Shown here one piece after another: positions 10,743 to 20,900 of a stretch of 64,000 bases of DNA (positions within the stretch are counted from its first letter, which is position 1; every line of letters begins with the position of its first letter). Source of the stretch: Cycas panzhihuaensis (taxonomy: Eukaryota > Cycadophyta); the NCBI GenBank assembly GCA_023213395.1, contig CM041465.1, positions 232,507,741 to 232,571,740 of the forward strand. Reading direction: 5' to 3'. The position numbers and the translations under genes were made by a program. The notes under the pieces were generated by a model. It saw nothing but the letters and a program-made list of their open reading frames with translations. It searched no databases and was not told the origin of the DNA.

Positions 10743-11657
10743 TGTTGGGGTATATTTTGGCACATAGACTATAAGGAAGACAAAATACAGGCTTGTATTG
10801 ACTAGAGGAATGTAGGTACGGACTGTACAAAGGTACGCACTGTGGAAAAAAGTGGAAAACATGCAATCTGGGTATGTATGACAGATACATACCTCTTTAG
10901 TACGCATTATAGGGTGCATACCATTTTCGGTATGCTAGCGGACAACAAGGTACATATATGGACATATTTAACCCAAAAGCACCCAAAAATGATGATGTCA
11001 GCCCAAAAGGACGTACGTACGGACGTACGGATTAGAAAGGACACTATTAAGGAGACTTAATCATGTGTTAAAATGAAAGGGTACCTTGGTGACAAAATGG
11101 TATGGTTATGACTTTGGGTCATAACCTTTCACCCAAAAGGCATCAAAGGGACATATTTAATGATGCTTTGAGGATCATTCCAGTGGATGAGAGTCGAGTG
11201 ATTCAATCCTATGGTATACTCTCAAGGGTGAGAATCGAGCATTCAATGCACATGGTAGTACAATAGTCAGTACGTATATCCAGTGGTACGGAGCATAGTA
11301 CAACAGATGCATTCCGTGATGCATACCTTTTGGGAATGTATGTGATAGAATCTATTCTATACGGTTGGAATGTATAGGGAATACATTCTAGCACCTATTG
11401 TATAAAAACCTATTGCTTAATAAAGAAAGAGTTACATGGAAATTGATGATTCTATGTGTACTATGAGGCGTGAATGATGGATACTTGTTGTTTAGTGTAC
11501 TGTTGTGTGTAATTTGTGACATCATTGTATGGAATTGTGAACAAATCTGTGATAATTTAAGTGTATGAAGCATGTTGACTATATCCTAGGCTAGATTACC
11601 AGTGATTCCTTGACAAGTGTATCTATCTCAGTAGGGAGATCGTGTAATAAGTCAACA
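10743..11657 (+). repeat. G1 5' LTR (915 bp)
   Basis: Starts TGTTGGGGTATATTTTGG and ends AATAAGTCAACA before the PBS. It contains a run of overlapping CGTACG/TACGGA motifs at about 11012-11032. The pattern TATAAAAACC near 11400, followed by AATAAAGAAAGAG, may mark TATA and polyadenylation signals. It matches 17009-17921 over its whole length with several tens of substitutions, and it matches both LTRs of G4. Confidence 0.92.
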
Positions 11658-11674
11658 TTGGTTCCGTTGCCTAC
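11658..11674 (+). other. G1 putative primer-binding site
   Basis: TTGGTTCCGTTGCCTAC begins right after the 5' LTR. G4 has the same bases in the same place on its strand, and G3 has a one-base variant. It resembles the TGGCGCCGTTGCC type of plant Gypsy primer sites, but I cannot name the tRNA with certainty. Confidence 0.7.
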
Positions 11675-11793
11675 GTCCACTGAGGATGGACTAGGGCCAA
11701 GAGTTTTAGGAGAATGTTCAAAGGGCAGAAGACCCTGGCTGTCGTCGTGATGGCAGGCTGTAACTAAGCCTCCGATAGCCAGGGGGCCTTCCA

Positions 11794-13790
11794 ATGCCAC
11801 CTAAAAGGCCTTTGGAGGTAGGAGAGCCACAAAAGGATATTTCACCTAAGGGTAAAGAAACAAGCAGATAGAGGGCATTACGATGGTCAAAGGAGTCAAA
11901 ATTAAGAAGGGCAAAAAGATTAAGTTTGCATAATAACGAGACTAAGGGATAGGTCGTTGAAGAATCTGAGGCAAGTGGAGCCCAGACACCTCAAGAGCAA
12001 GGAGAGGGAAATAATGTAAATGGTACTAACACCTATCCTAATCAAGTATGGCCTTTTAAGCCCAGAAAAGGAGGAAAAACCAAAAGTAAATGAGGAACAC
12101 AACGACACCCTAAGGAAGGAGGAGAATACCCCTGTGGATGATACCCCGAAGGACCCAAGTGACAATGAGAAGAAGGCGAAGGAAGGTCCCTCGGCATATT
12201 GGGAAAATAAATTAACAAGGCAACTTTTTGAGGATTCGTCAGATAGGGGGTCTGAGAAATCGTATATAGTGGTCACACCATTGACGATACAAGTGCAAGG
12301 AGTACTAGAGCCAATACATCTAAAAATGCTATTCAAGAATCCCCTATTTGGAAGGGATAGTACTACATTAAGCACCCCGCATACACCACCTAAAGTGAAG
12401 GGTGGAGAAGGATGAGTAAAATCCTTTGAGGAGGTAAAAGGAGAAGGATCACGACTGGGTGGGACACGGTCTGATCACCAAGATGGATGACTTCAGGGAT
12501 TTTGGTAAACTGATCTTCAACGACACTTCAGACACAACGGAGCATGTGTATTTATTCTAGAACTTGATCGATGCGAAGAAAATCACAGACGAGGAAGAAA
12601 TAAAGGCAAGATTTGCTTGCACATTAAGGGGAGTACCATTGTCATGGTACAAAGAATTGGATAAAAAAGAAACATGGGCCAATATAAAGAAATCCTTTGA
12701 GGAAAGGTTTCAGAAGTTTCGAAGCAACGAAGTTGTGGAAATTGCCCTAAGGGAAATAAAGCAGAGACCAGGCGAATCAACATTGACTTACATTAGTCGT
12801 ATGAAAATCATTGCTGCCAATATGATCAATGAAATAATAATAGATCACAACATGAAGAACTATTTCGTCAGAGGATTAAACAAAAAGTTAAGGTCTATGA
12901 TGCATGCACATCCCACCGAAATCATTCAAAAATGCCTAGGAATTGGCATTGGATTTCAAAGCAGGGATGGATGCCCAAGCCAGAGGGCATGATCCCCTTT
13001 TACTAAGATTATAAGAAGAAATAAGGGAAATGAAGCAAAACCAACATAACCGACCCTTCTATCAGGTGGGAATCTCAGAAGAAGAATTGAAAGTTGAAGC
13101 TCTAAGAAGGGAAGTAGCGAGACTTAAGATGAGAAACAACAAAGAGGAGGAAGTAGTAAAGAAAAGAAGGATCGAGAGTTTAAAGTTGAGAAATGGTGTC
13201 ATATCTGCGAAGAAAGTTCACACACAACCAAGGAATGTGAAATTAATCCCAAAAATAGTGCAATCCAACAAAGGGATAAATGGGGCCACATATGTGATAT
13301 GGATAGTCACACAACCAATGATTGTTTTTACAACCCTAGAGGAAGGGCTTATAGAGGACGAGGTAGGGGAAGAGGAGGCAACCCACCTTGGAATATATAC
13401 ACAATGAGTAGTACGCAAGAATCCTCAAAGAAGAGGCAACCAATGGGGAGATGTCTGATATGTTTACAATTCAGGCATTGGAAATCAGAATGCCCAACGA
13501 AATAGGAGTACAAACACAAACCGTTCACATGCAACAATTGTGGGCCAAGTGAGCATAGAATGAAAGATTGCAAAGGGAAAGCGAAAGCAACCAATCTATT
13601 GACTATCATTCTAGAGAACAACAAAAATGTGAAACTTCAAAAGAAGCAAAAGGAGAACATGGATGAGGGATACCCAAACCCACAAACTGAGATAAATAGA
13701 TTCAAACAGGCAAATTAGGCATTAGAAGAGTAAGCCCAAATTGAGACCATGCTACTAATGGACAAACTAGAAACTAAACATGTATACGTA
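11794..13790 (+). pseudogene. G1 gag with multiple zinc knuckles
   Basis: Starts MPPKRP at 11794, matching G4 gag. An acidic N-terminal region contains PSAYWENKLTRQLFEDSS (about 12190). The retrotransposon capsid domain lies at about 12480-12960, with FACTLRGVPLSWYKELDK and FEERFQKFRSNE as landmarks. Several Cys/His knuckles follow: CHICEE-type (about 13200), a degenerate third one, CLICLQFRHWKSECPTK (about 13455-13503) and CNNCGPSEHRMKDCKGK (about 13530-13575). Arg/Gly repeats (RGRGRGRGG) precede them at about 13350. Internal stops and frameshifts break the frame at about 11870, 12416 and 13010. Confidence 0.85.
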
Positions 13791-13795
13791 AGAAA

Positions 13796-14412
13796 TGTTG
13801 AGAATAGAAGGTCCCAAACTTTAAACTGCCACAAGATCTGAATTATTTTGCAACTAGTTACAGGAATCGAAACAAAGATTTAACATGCAAGTTCTAAAAT
13901 CAGAGATAATACAATAACATCAATATACAAGCTAAACATCACATATGCAACCGATATAACATGGTAAAACCCTAGCAGTGTGCTAGGGAAACATCCACAC
14001 AAGAAAGGTATCGATCTTTATTGTTGTAGAATGGAGAAACAATACATCTCAAAAGCAGAGTGCTCTCAGGAACAACAACCAGCCGCCACCCTAATCTCTG
14101 TACATTACATTACATACAACATAATAAGAAAAGCCCTGAAACGGGCTACATGAGAGGGACATCCAAGGCATGAATCTCAACCGTAGAATCTAGGGTATTT
14201 GTATCGAACGACCCTGATTCTCTTTACATTTAATAAGGTTTACAGGGCTAATTTTTCGGGTTGGGGGCTATTGCCCCCGAACCCCCTCTTAGCGGGGGGC
14301 GTTCCACGCCCCCCGCCCCCCTTGGAACCCCCGAGAAAGATTGGGGGGGGAAACCACGCTAAAAACATACCAAAATTTTAGCCTTAAACGATTGTTGTCA
14401 TAATACCCAACA
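13796..14412 (-). repeat. S1: solo LTR inserted in G1 (617 bp)
   Basis: A foreign block with TG...CA ends (on the minus strand TGTTGGGTATTATG to TTCTCAACA) and a perfect 5-bp duplication agaaa at 13791-13795 and 14413-14417. It interrupts G1 where G4 is continuous. On the minus strand it has an AATAAA signal (about 14020) followed by CTGCTAGGGTTTTACC, typical of plant LTR R/U5 regions. A very GC-rich, self-complementary stretch (about 14260-14340: GGGGGCTATTGCCCCC, GCGGGGGGCGTTCCACGCC) stands out. With no internal region beside it, this is a solo LTR left after recombination. Confidence 0.87.
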
Positions 14413-14417
14413 AGAAA

Positions 14418-16257
14418 AAACAGACAAAAGGAGAGAGAAAGTATCGGAGGAACAAAAAACACAACCTCAAATGGTACAAATGGAGGAAGTGTTTAAGGGG
14501 TTACCACAGAAGATATTCCACGGATGTTGTTGTTAATGGAAAATCTAGTCAAACTATTGCAATTAACGATCCCCTTATGTCAAGTAATAGATTGGATCAA
14601 AGGAGGGATTCTACAACGACAAGAAATTACTAAGAGTTTAAAGAAAATAATGCCATCCTTCGATATGGACTCAATGGTAGCAATCACTATGTTGGGAGAG
14701 AAATTTTCAAGGGTAATTGTGGATGGAGGAGTCGCTGCTCAATAACTTAGTAGATCAACTCAATTGCATAAGTTGATCCCTAACTTTTGTGAGTGAACAG
14801 ATCTCATTGTATCAGCCCAAATTTTCAATAATTGATCTTTACGGTGCTTCCCCCATCAATCGAATTCATTCTTTTATCCATGGAGTATATAGGTAAACAT
14901 ATTACCAACCTCGACATGGCGGAAGCTGGGAAGTCCTAAGTTGGAAGCATTAACCTATTCGTTGAAATTGGCAAATGAATTATTGGTGAGACCACTGGGG
15001 AAACTCGCCAACATCAAGGTGGATGTGGCAGGGATTGTCGTACAAATTGATTTTACGATTGTAGAAACAGAAAAAAGTGCAACACCCTATCCAACCTTGC
15101 TGGGAAGACCATCGTTATACAAAACCCAATGTCTCAAGAACTGGAGAGACATAACCTTTACATTATCGGATGGTGGGAATGAAGGAGTCCTTTCAATGCT
15201 GGGAAAAAATTCTATTAAAGTGATACTAGATGATAGCTCAAGCACGACTATTGCAAGTGAAGAGACGACATCCTCGTTTGATGAAGGAAACCTATACCAT
15301 ACAACTGAAGAGCCAACCAAATTGATCAACTCCTAAGAGATTAAACCTACCTACTTTGGGGAAATCTACAATTCTTTTGATGATGAGAATGGAACAAAAT
15401 TTGTGGATTATTGGTTGCAGGATGAATATGAAGTCAATCCCTCATCTTATAGGTGCAACTTACTTTCTCAGATTGTTACTGATGACATTGATATCAAATT
15501 TAAATCCTTTGATTAAATGAGTGTTGATAATAACATAGAAAACCAAGACCCAAACTCAAATACCCCTTTTAACCCAAACCCTTACCATAATTCACCTCTC
15601 GATACCCCAACCCCCTTTAACCCTAACCTTCCCTCAACCTCTGGTGTGGGTCTTGAGGTATACTGCCCTTCCCCACCCCTATCCCAGTTTGAGGAAGGAA
15701 GTAACTAACCTTTCTCATCTTCTTTTGAGGTACACCCACCCAATGAAAGGTTCTTTTCAAATGCTGGCACCGAGTCTGAGGAACCAACGGAAAGTACCCC
15801 TAGAGATTTTGGTCTAGGAAACAAAATTGCCACTCTAGAAGAGAGAAATCATGAAGAATACATTAGAGATTATGTGAAGCCCTTTTATGGAGAACCACTA
15901 TATGGAATTTCCCATTTGATACATTGTAGAGAACATTGGTTGGGAGAAGGAATAATAAACCAAGATCAATTAAGGGATCATAAGAAGAAACTGACAAAGC
16001 ATACCACACCAAGGAAAAGGTGAAAAAAGGCAAGGCACGACGACCACAACAAGACATCGTATTTCAAAAAGGGTGATCGAGTATGGCGATTCAACAACAA
16101 ATCCCAAACACCCCAGGGAGAATTGAAGATGTATTGAAAATGCCCATATATGATTGAGAAAGTGTAGAAGAATGGCATTATTGAATTGAAGAAACTAGCA
16201 GGCCAACTACTGCCTGAAATGGTCAAGGGTAGTAAACTAAACCCCTATATCAACTAG
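14418..16257 (+). pseudogene. G1 protease, linker and integrase C-terminal-like tail
   Basis: The protease begins near IPLCQVIDWIKGG (about 14570), followed by MPSFDMDSM and the active-site region VIVDGGVAA (about 14718). A small foreign insert (14742-14894) cuts the frame there, which resumes at SPKLEALTYSLKLANELL (about 14930). A long Pro/Asn/Ser-rich linker (about 15500-15760) leads to the tail: DHKKKLTKHTTPRKR, TSYFKKGDRVWRF and a decayed GPY/F block ending GSKLNPYIN at about 16255. In complete Gypsy elements RT, RNase H and integrase core lie between protease and this tail; here the same frame joins them directly. Stops at several points. Confidence 0.85.
14742..14894. mobile_element. 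Small unknown insertion in G1 protease
   Basis: About 155 bp are present here but absent from the equivalent place in G4 (protease active-site region). They begin near ATAACTTAGTAGATC and end near GTATATAGGT. The first part contains an interrupted inverted repeat, GATCAACTCAATTGCATAAGTTGATC, centred at about 14765. I see no clear terminal repeats or target duplication, so its class is unknown; a MITE or SINE fragment is possible. Confidence 0.5.
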
Positions 16258-17008
16258 GGTGGAGCAACTTACAAGCCGAATCAACTGGTTGTACCATATC
16301 GTGTTGCATGAAGTTGAGGCGAATCAGATTGCCTTGATATCGAAACGTGATTCAGTTCGATATGTAAACAAAAAAAGAAAACAAAAAAGACAACTGTAAC
16401 TCATCCCATACAAATAAGCAATATGGTAAAGCATGGAGGAAAGATATATTATCATACGAAAAATCAAGGGAAAGTTGAATAAAACAAGAAAAAGGCATTT
16501 AAAAAAAATTAAATATTCTGTGTACATACGTATCAAATACACAATACATACCAAAAAAGAAAAAGAATTCCTATTCCACATCGTATCAAACAAGCCATAC
16601 GAAGAAGTGCTAAGAGGAGACGAGATGAGGGCAAACCCGAGGAGGAAGTTGAAGCAGAACTCTCCCTTGAGGAATGGACGGAGTTCCCCCCTGCAATGGA
16701 AACATGGGAGACATCATCACAACCAACCGAAACGGAAGGAAAAACACAAGAAATAATTCGTTTGATCAAGGGAATGGAGGAGGAATATAAGACATAAATT
16801 ACTGCCCTTCAAGAGAATATCAAAGAGAAAGATGCTATAATAGGAACCCTCACTCAAATCAATGAAGAAATTTTTGCTACACGAGACCAAACAACGGAGT
16901 AGAGGCAGTAGGGGTAGCCTTAGAACAGAGAGGGGAAAGGATATCCCAAACGTTTAGAAATTTTGATGAGCAAGGATGCTCAACCCAATCTTGTTGACCC
17001 GGGATAGA
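16258..17008 (+). other. G1 3' region with remnant of a second small ORF
   Basis: Downstream of the tail lies a small ORF starting MVKHGGKIYYHT at 16423. It is conserved in G4, where it is open (46 codons at 58651-58791). In G1 it is broken by a stop after 19 codons. G1 then carries about 360 bp missing from G4, in which one frame (about 16585-16905) reads an acidic, heptad-like sequence: EEWTEFPPAMETWE, then IIRLIKGMEEEY, then ITALQENIKEKDAIIG, with one stop. It looks like a coiled coil. The stretch just before the 3' LTR ends TTGACCCGGGATAGA, the likely plus-strand priming site. Confidence 0.55.
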
Positions 17009-17921
17009 TGTTAGGGTATACTTTGGCACATAGACTATGAGGAAGACGGAATACATGCTTGTATTGACAAGAGGAATGCAAGTATAGGCCGTACAGAGGT
17101 AAACACTGTGGAAAAAAGTGGAAAACATGCAAGCTGGGTATGTATGACATATATGTACCTTTTTAGTATGCATTATAGGGTGCGTACCATTTTCGGTACG
17201 CTAGTGTATAACAAGGTACATATGGATAAATCTGACCCAAAGGCACCTAGAAATGATGATGTCAGCCCAGAAGGACGTACGTACGGATGTACGGATCAGA
17301 AAGGACATCATTAAAGAGACTTAATCATGTGTTAAAGTGAAAGGGTACCTTGGTGAAAAAAAGGTATGGTTATGACTTTGGGTCATAACCTTTCACCCAA
17401 AAGGCATCAAAGGGACATATTTAATGATGCTTTGAGGATCATTCTAGCGCGTGAGAGCCGAGTGTTTCAATCCTATGGTATACTCTCAAGGGTGAGAACT
17501 TAGCATTTAATGCACATGGTGGTACGGTAGACAATACGCATATCCAATGATATGGAGTAGAGTACAATAGATGCATTTCGTGATGCATACCTTTTGGTAA
17601 TGTATGTGACAGAATCTAGTGTATACAGCTAGAATGTATAGGGAATACATTCTGACACCTGTTGTATAAAAACCTATTGCTTAATAAAGAAAGAGTTATG
17701 TGGAAATTGATGATTTTATGTGTACTATAAGGCTTGAATGATTGATACTTGCTGTTTAGTATACTGTTGTGTGTAATCTGTGACATCATTGTATGGAATT
17801 GTGAACAAATCTGTGATAATTTAAGTGTATGAAGCATGTTGACTATATCCTAGACTAGACTACCAATGATTCCTTGACAAGTGTACTTATCTCAGTAGGG
17901 AGATTGTGTAATAAGTCAACA
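17009..17921 (+). repeat. G1 3' LTR (913 bp)
   Basis: Starts TGTTAGGGTATACTTTGG and ends AATAAGTCAACA. It is followed by aagat, the mutated partner of the gagat target duplication. It repeats the layout of the 5' LTR, including the CGTACG-rich stretch (about 17274-17292). Confidence 0.92.
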
Positions 17922-18418
17922 AAGATATAAAGAAAGTAGGGAATGTCTTGTATATGTTAAGACTTATAAAGAATCTGTTGTCTATATCTCAAATAACAAA
18001 GAAAAATCTCAAAGTTGTGTTTGAGGATGCTAAGTGCCTTATCCTAGACAGAAATTAGGACTACAAAATCATAGGAGAAGGGATATAAGTAGATGGTCTT
18101 CACAAATTCTTAGCCATTCTAGTTACCCAAGCTCTTTTTGTAAGTGATAAAGTTGACAATAATGAAATTTAGCACTTGTCTTATGAGAATCTTGATATGC
18201 TCTCAAATTTGAAGATGGTAAATGGTCTTCCAAAAATCTCAATAAATAAAGCTGTCTCTGAAGGTTGCATATTGCATGTCAAATTAGAATTAATACACAT
18301 TGACATATGTGGACTGAGAACACCTCTCTCTATTGGAGGGGCCAGATACTATTTAACCTTCATAGACGATTACTTGAGGAAGATCTGGGTTTATTTTACT
18401 AAGGAAAAATTGAATCTT
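17922..18418 (+). pseudogene. C7: Copia protease-integrase, right part
   Basis: Continuation of C7 after the G1 insertion. It reads IKKVGNVLYMLRLIKNLLSISQ, the usual end of a Copia protease (described here, not repaired), then a GAG-pre-integrase region. From 18176 to 18418 it shows LSYENLDMLSNLKMVNGLP, the integrase catalytic block ELIHIDICGLRTPLSIGG and YYLTFIDDYLRKIWVYF. Sequence stops at 18418, where the LTR of C6 begins. The rest of C7 is not found in the window. Confidence 0.8.
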
Positions 18419-18793
18419 TGATATTTTGAACGGTTTTTGGGCTTGACTTTGTCAGAGAATAGCATTAAAGCAAAACTCATAATGCTAATCACATGCACAA
18501 CAAGCAAGAAATGAAGAAGTGCTAATGAATCACAACTCCTAAGTTCTTATTGATTAAAGTAGTTGAATACAATAGAAATATATTGACTACCAATTTTCTA
18601 AAAATAGATTGGTAGTTCTAATAGCTTTCTTAGTGGCTAATTAATGGCTACCTCTAATTACCTTAATTAATGACTTTAACCACCCCCCTTAATTAATGAT
18701 TTGAGCAAGAAAATTCCATGCGAGGAAATATTTTAGTGACATGAGAGATGAACTTAAATGAATATGAAATGAGAATGGGCATTACTTTAAACA
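18419..18793 (-). repeat. C6 3' LTR (375 bp)
   Basis: On the minus strand it starts TGTTTAAAGTAATG directly after the purine tract and ends GTTCAAAATATCA at the junction with C7. The ends fit a TG...CA LTR and the length is normal. No second copy is visible, so the far boundary rests on where the C7 reading frame breaks off. Confidence 0.7.
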
Positions 18794-18859
18794 CCCTCCC
18801 ATAATGTCAAGTTCACTTTCTCACAAAAACATCAATGTCTTGAGTTTGTCAAACTTCTC

Positions 18860-19900
18860 ATGACTCAAGTGAAAATATCAACAATTTGATCTTCTGTGGG
18901 ACAATTGATCAACTGAATTATGCCATACTCCATTTGCTCCAAAATTAAATGATGGTGAATTTCCACATGCTTTGTCTTGGCATGGAAAACTAGATTTTTT
19001 TGATAGTTGTATGGCACCTTGATTGTTGTAGAACAATTGAGTAGGATCATCTTGAACAAGTTCAAATTGGTTAAGAAGTCTTCTAAGCCAAATGTCCTCA
19101 CTGATTGTTGTAATTGTTGCTTTGTATTTTGCCTTGGTGGAAGACAAAAAAATTGTAGATTGTTTCTTACTGTTGTAAGAGATCAAGCCAGAACTAAGCG
19201 CAAATGCATATCTTGATGTCAATTTTCTTTCATTAGCATCCCTTGCCTGATCTGAGTCGATGAAGCTTTACAGTCTGAACTTTAGAAGATCTTTGAAACA
19301 AAAGTTCAAATTGAATATTTGCTTGAACATATCTCAGGATGAGCTTTACTGCCTTTCAATGTGTGGTAGATGGAGCACTAATGTATCGTGATACAACACC
19401 AATAACATAACTAAGATCAGGCCTAGTGTTAGTTGAATAAATGACACTACCCACTAGTTGCTTGTACAAAGTTTCATTGGCAACTTTGGCACTTGATTCT
19501 TTAGTTAATTTAAGTGCATCAGTGCTTAAGATATTTAACATTAAGGCAAAGTTGGTTTCACTCCTAGTTTGAATGTTTGAGTCAAGATTCACAACTCTAG
19601 AATCTTTGATGGTTTGCATATACCATTTAAGCATTTTCTTTTGTGTAGAGGGAGTAGCAGTAGAAGAGGGAGGAACATAAGAAATAGAAGTTTCCCCATG
19701 ATTTCTTTCACTTTCTTCAGTTTCACTTTTCTCACTCACTTTAATTTCTTTCCCTTTTTGCTTTTTATCATCTAGAATAGGTATAATGACCTGATCATCT
19801 ACATTAGATTTTTTAAATAAAACATCTACTAAGAATGATTTTCTTCCTAGTGAGACTCCAAAGCCTATATGCATTTGATGTCAAGTTATACCCTACAAGA
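18860..19900 (-). pseudogene. C6 RNase H and integrase-RT linker with RT removed
   Basis: Minus strand. RNase H end DQIVDIFT at about 18870 and the piece STKAKYKATITTISEDIWLRRLLNQ at about 19070-19150. The long frame 19874-19356 runs from the integrase C-terminal linker (rich in E, S, K; KEIKVSEKSETEESERN) through MLKWYMQTIKDSR. It then passes directly to NETLYKQLVGSVIYSTNTRPDLSY, which belongs after the RT domain. The whole RT catalytic region, including YVDD, is missing at about 19525, and the frame stays open across the join. Confidence 0.8.
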
Positions 19901-20090
19901 ACTTTCTTCAGTTTCACTTTTCTCACTCACTTTAATTTCTTTCCCTTTTTGTTTTTCATCATCTACAATAGGTACAATGACTTGATCATCTACATTAGTT
20001 TCTTTAAACAAAACATCTCTACTAAGAATGATTTTCTTCTTAGTGAGACTCCAAAGCCTATATGCATTTGATGTCAAGCTATACCCTACA
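19711..20090 (-). repeat. 191-bp direct tandem duplication in C6
   Basis: The blocks 19711-19901 and 19902-20090 repeat each other with about a dozen substitutions by eye. Landmarks are CTTTCTTCAGTTTCACTTTT at 19711 and 19902, and CAAAGCCTATATGCATTTGA at about 19858 and 20052. On the minus strand each copy encodes the integrase C-terminal piece and the acidic KEIKVSEKSETEES linker, so the linker is present twice. Confidence 0.88.
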
Positions 20091-20900
20091 AAAATACATT
20101 TCTTACCCTTGTCATCAAGTTTGTGCCTCTTTTCATTAGGCACATGTACATAGGCTATACATCCAAAAATGCAAAGACGAGTAACAGAAGGTTTAAGACT
20201 AGTTCAGGCTTCCTCGGGAGTCATGTTTTGAATTGCCTTGGTAGGACTTATGTTCAACAAATAAACAACTATATGGACAACTTCTCCCCAAAGACTTTTA
20301 GGAATCTTTTGATTTCATCATACATCGTGCCATTTCAAAAAAGGTACGATTCTTTTGTTTTGCTATGCCATTCTATTATGGAGTGTATGTTGTTGTAAAC
20401 TAATGTTGGATCCCCTGACTTTTGTAAAAGTTGGTGAATTCTATAGATAGATACTTGCCTTTGCTATCGCTCCTTGGAATCTTGATCTTTTTGTTAGAAA
20501 GATTTTTAGCTTCGGCCTTGAGTTCTTTAAACTTTGCAAAAACATTTGATTTATGCTTGATAAGATACACCCAACATTTTCTGGTGAAATCATCAATAAA
20601 GTGACGAAGTACTATCCTCCTCCATGTGAAACTGGTGAAATAGAACCATATAAATCATAGTGAACCAACTACTTTTCCTTGGCTCACCACTTGGACTTCT
20701 AAAAAGGTTCTTGATGTTGCTTTCCAAGTGCACATGCTTCATCAACTTTGTTAGATTTTTTTACTAATGGCAAATCATCCACCATTTTTAATCTATTCAT
20801 AAGCTAAAGACTAGAGTAATTCAAATGAACATAATGGTCATGCCGTAAAGTGGCAACATAATTACGTGCAACAAATGCATGCTCATATGAGAATTTATGA
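19903..20900 (-). pseudogene. C6 integrase (decayed)
   Basis: Minus strand. The clearest part is at 20143-19886: MPNEKRHKLDDKGKKCIFVG, then YSLTSNAYRLWSL and SRDVLFKETNVDD, the end of a Copia integrase. The preceding core, about 20,150-20,900, can be followed in pieces with several frame changes, including the stretch matching TKRKNRTFLK around 20,340 and the CWVYLIKHKSNVF-type block near 20,560. Catalytic residues cannot all be assigned. Confidence 0.7.

Larger units (their letters stand above)
10743..17921 (+). mobile_element. G1: RT-less Gypsy-type LTR element
   Basis: LTRs at 10743-11657 and 17009-17921 begin TGTT(G/A)GGGTATA and end GTCAACA. The target duplication is gagat (10738-10742) against aagat (17922-17926), one mismatch. 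The site falls inside the protease frame of C7, and the C7 frame continues cleanly if G1 and one TSD copy are left out, which confirms the ends. The inside encodes gag with several zinc knuckles, an aspartic protease and an integrase C-terminal-like tail. No RT, RNase H or integrase core is present. It carries a solo LTR (S1) and a small insertion in the protease. G3 and G4 are the same family. Confidence 0.92.

Noticed and set aside
16324-16593. Hydrophobic minus-strand frame at the 3' end of G1, a possible envelope-like gene
   Set aside because: It is antisense to the small 3' ORF region and low in complexity, has no signal peptide or transmembrane organisation that would stand up, and is not conserved in G4.
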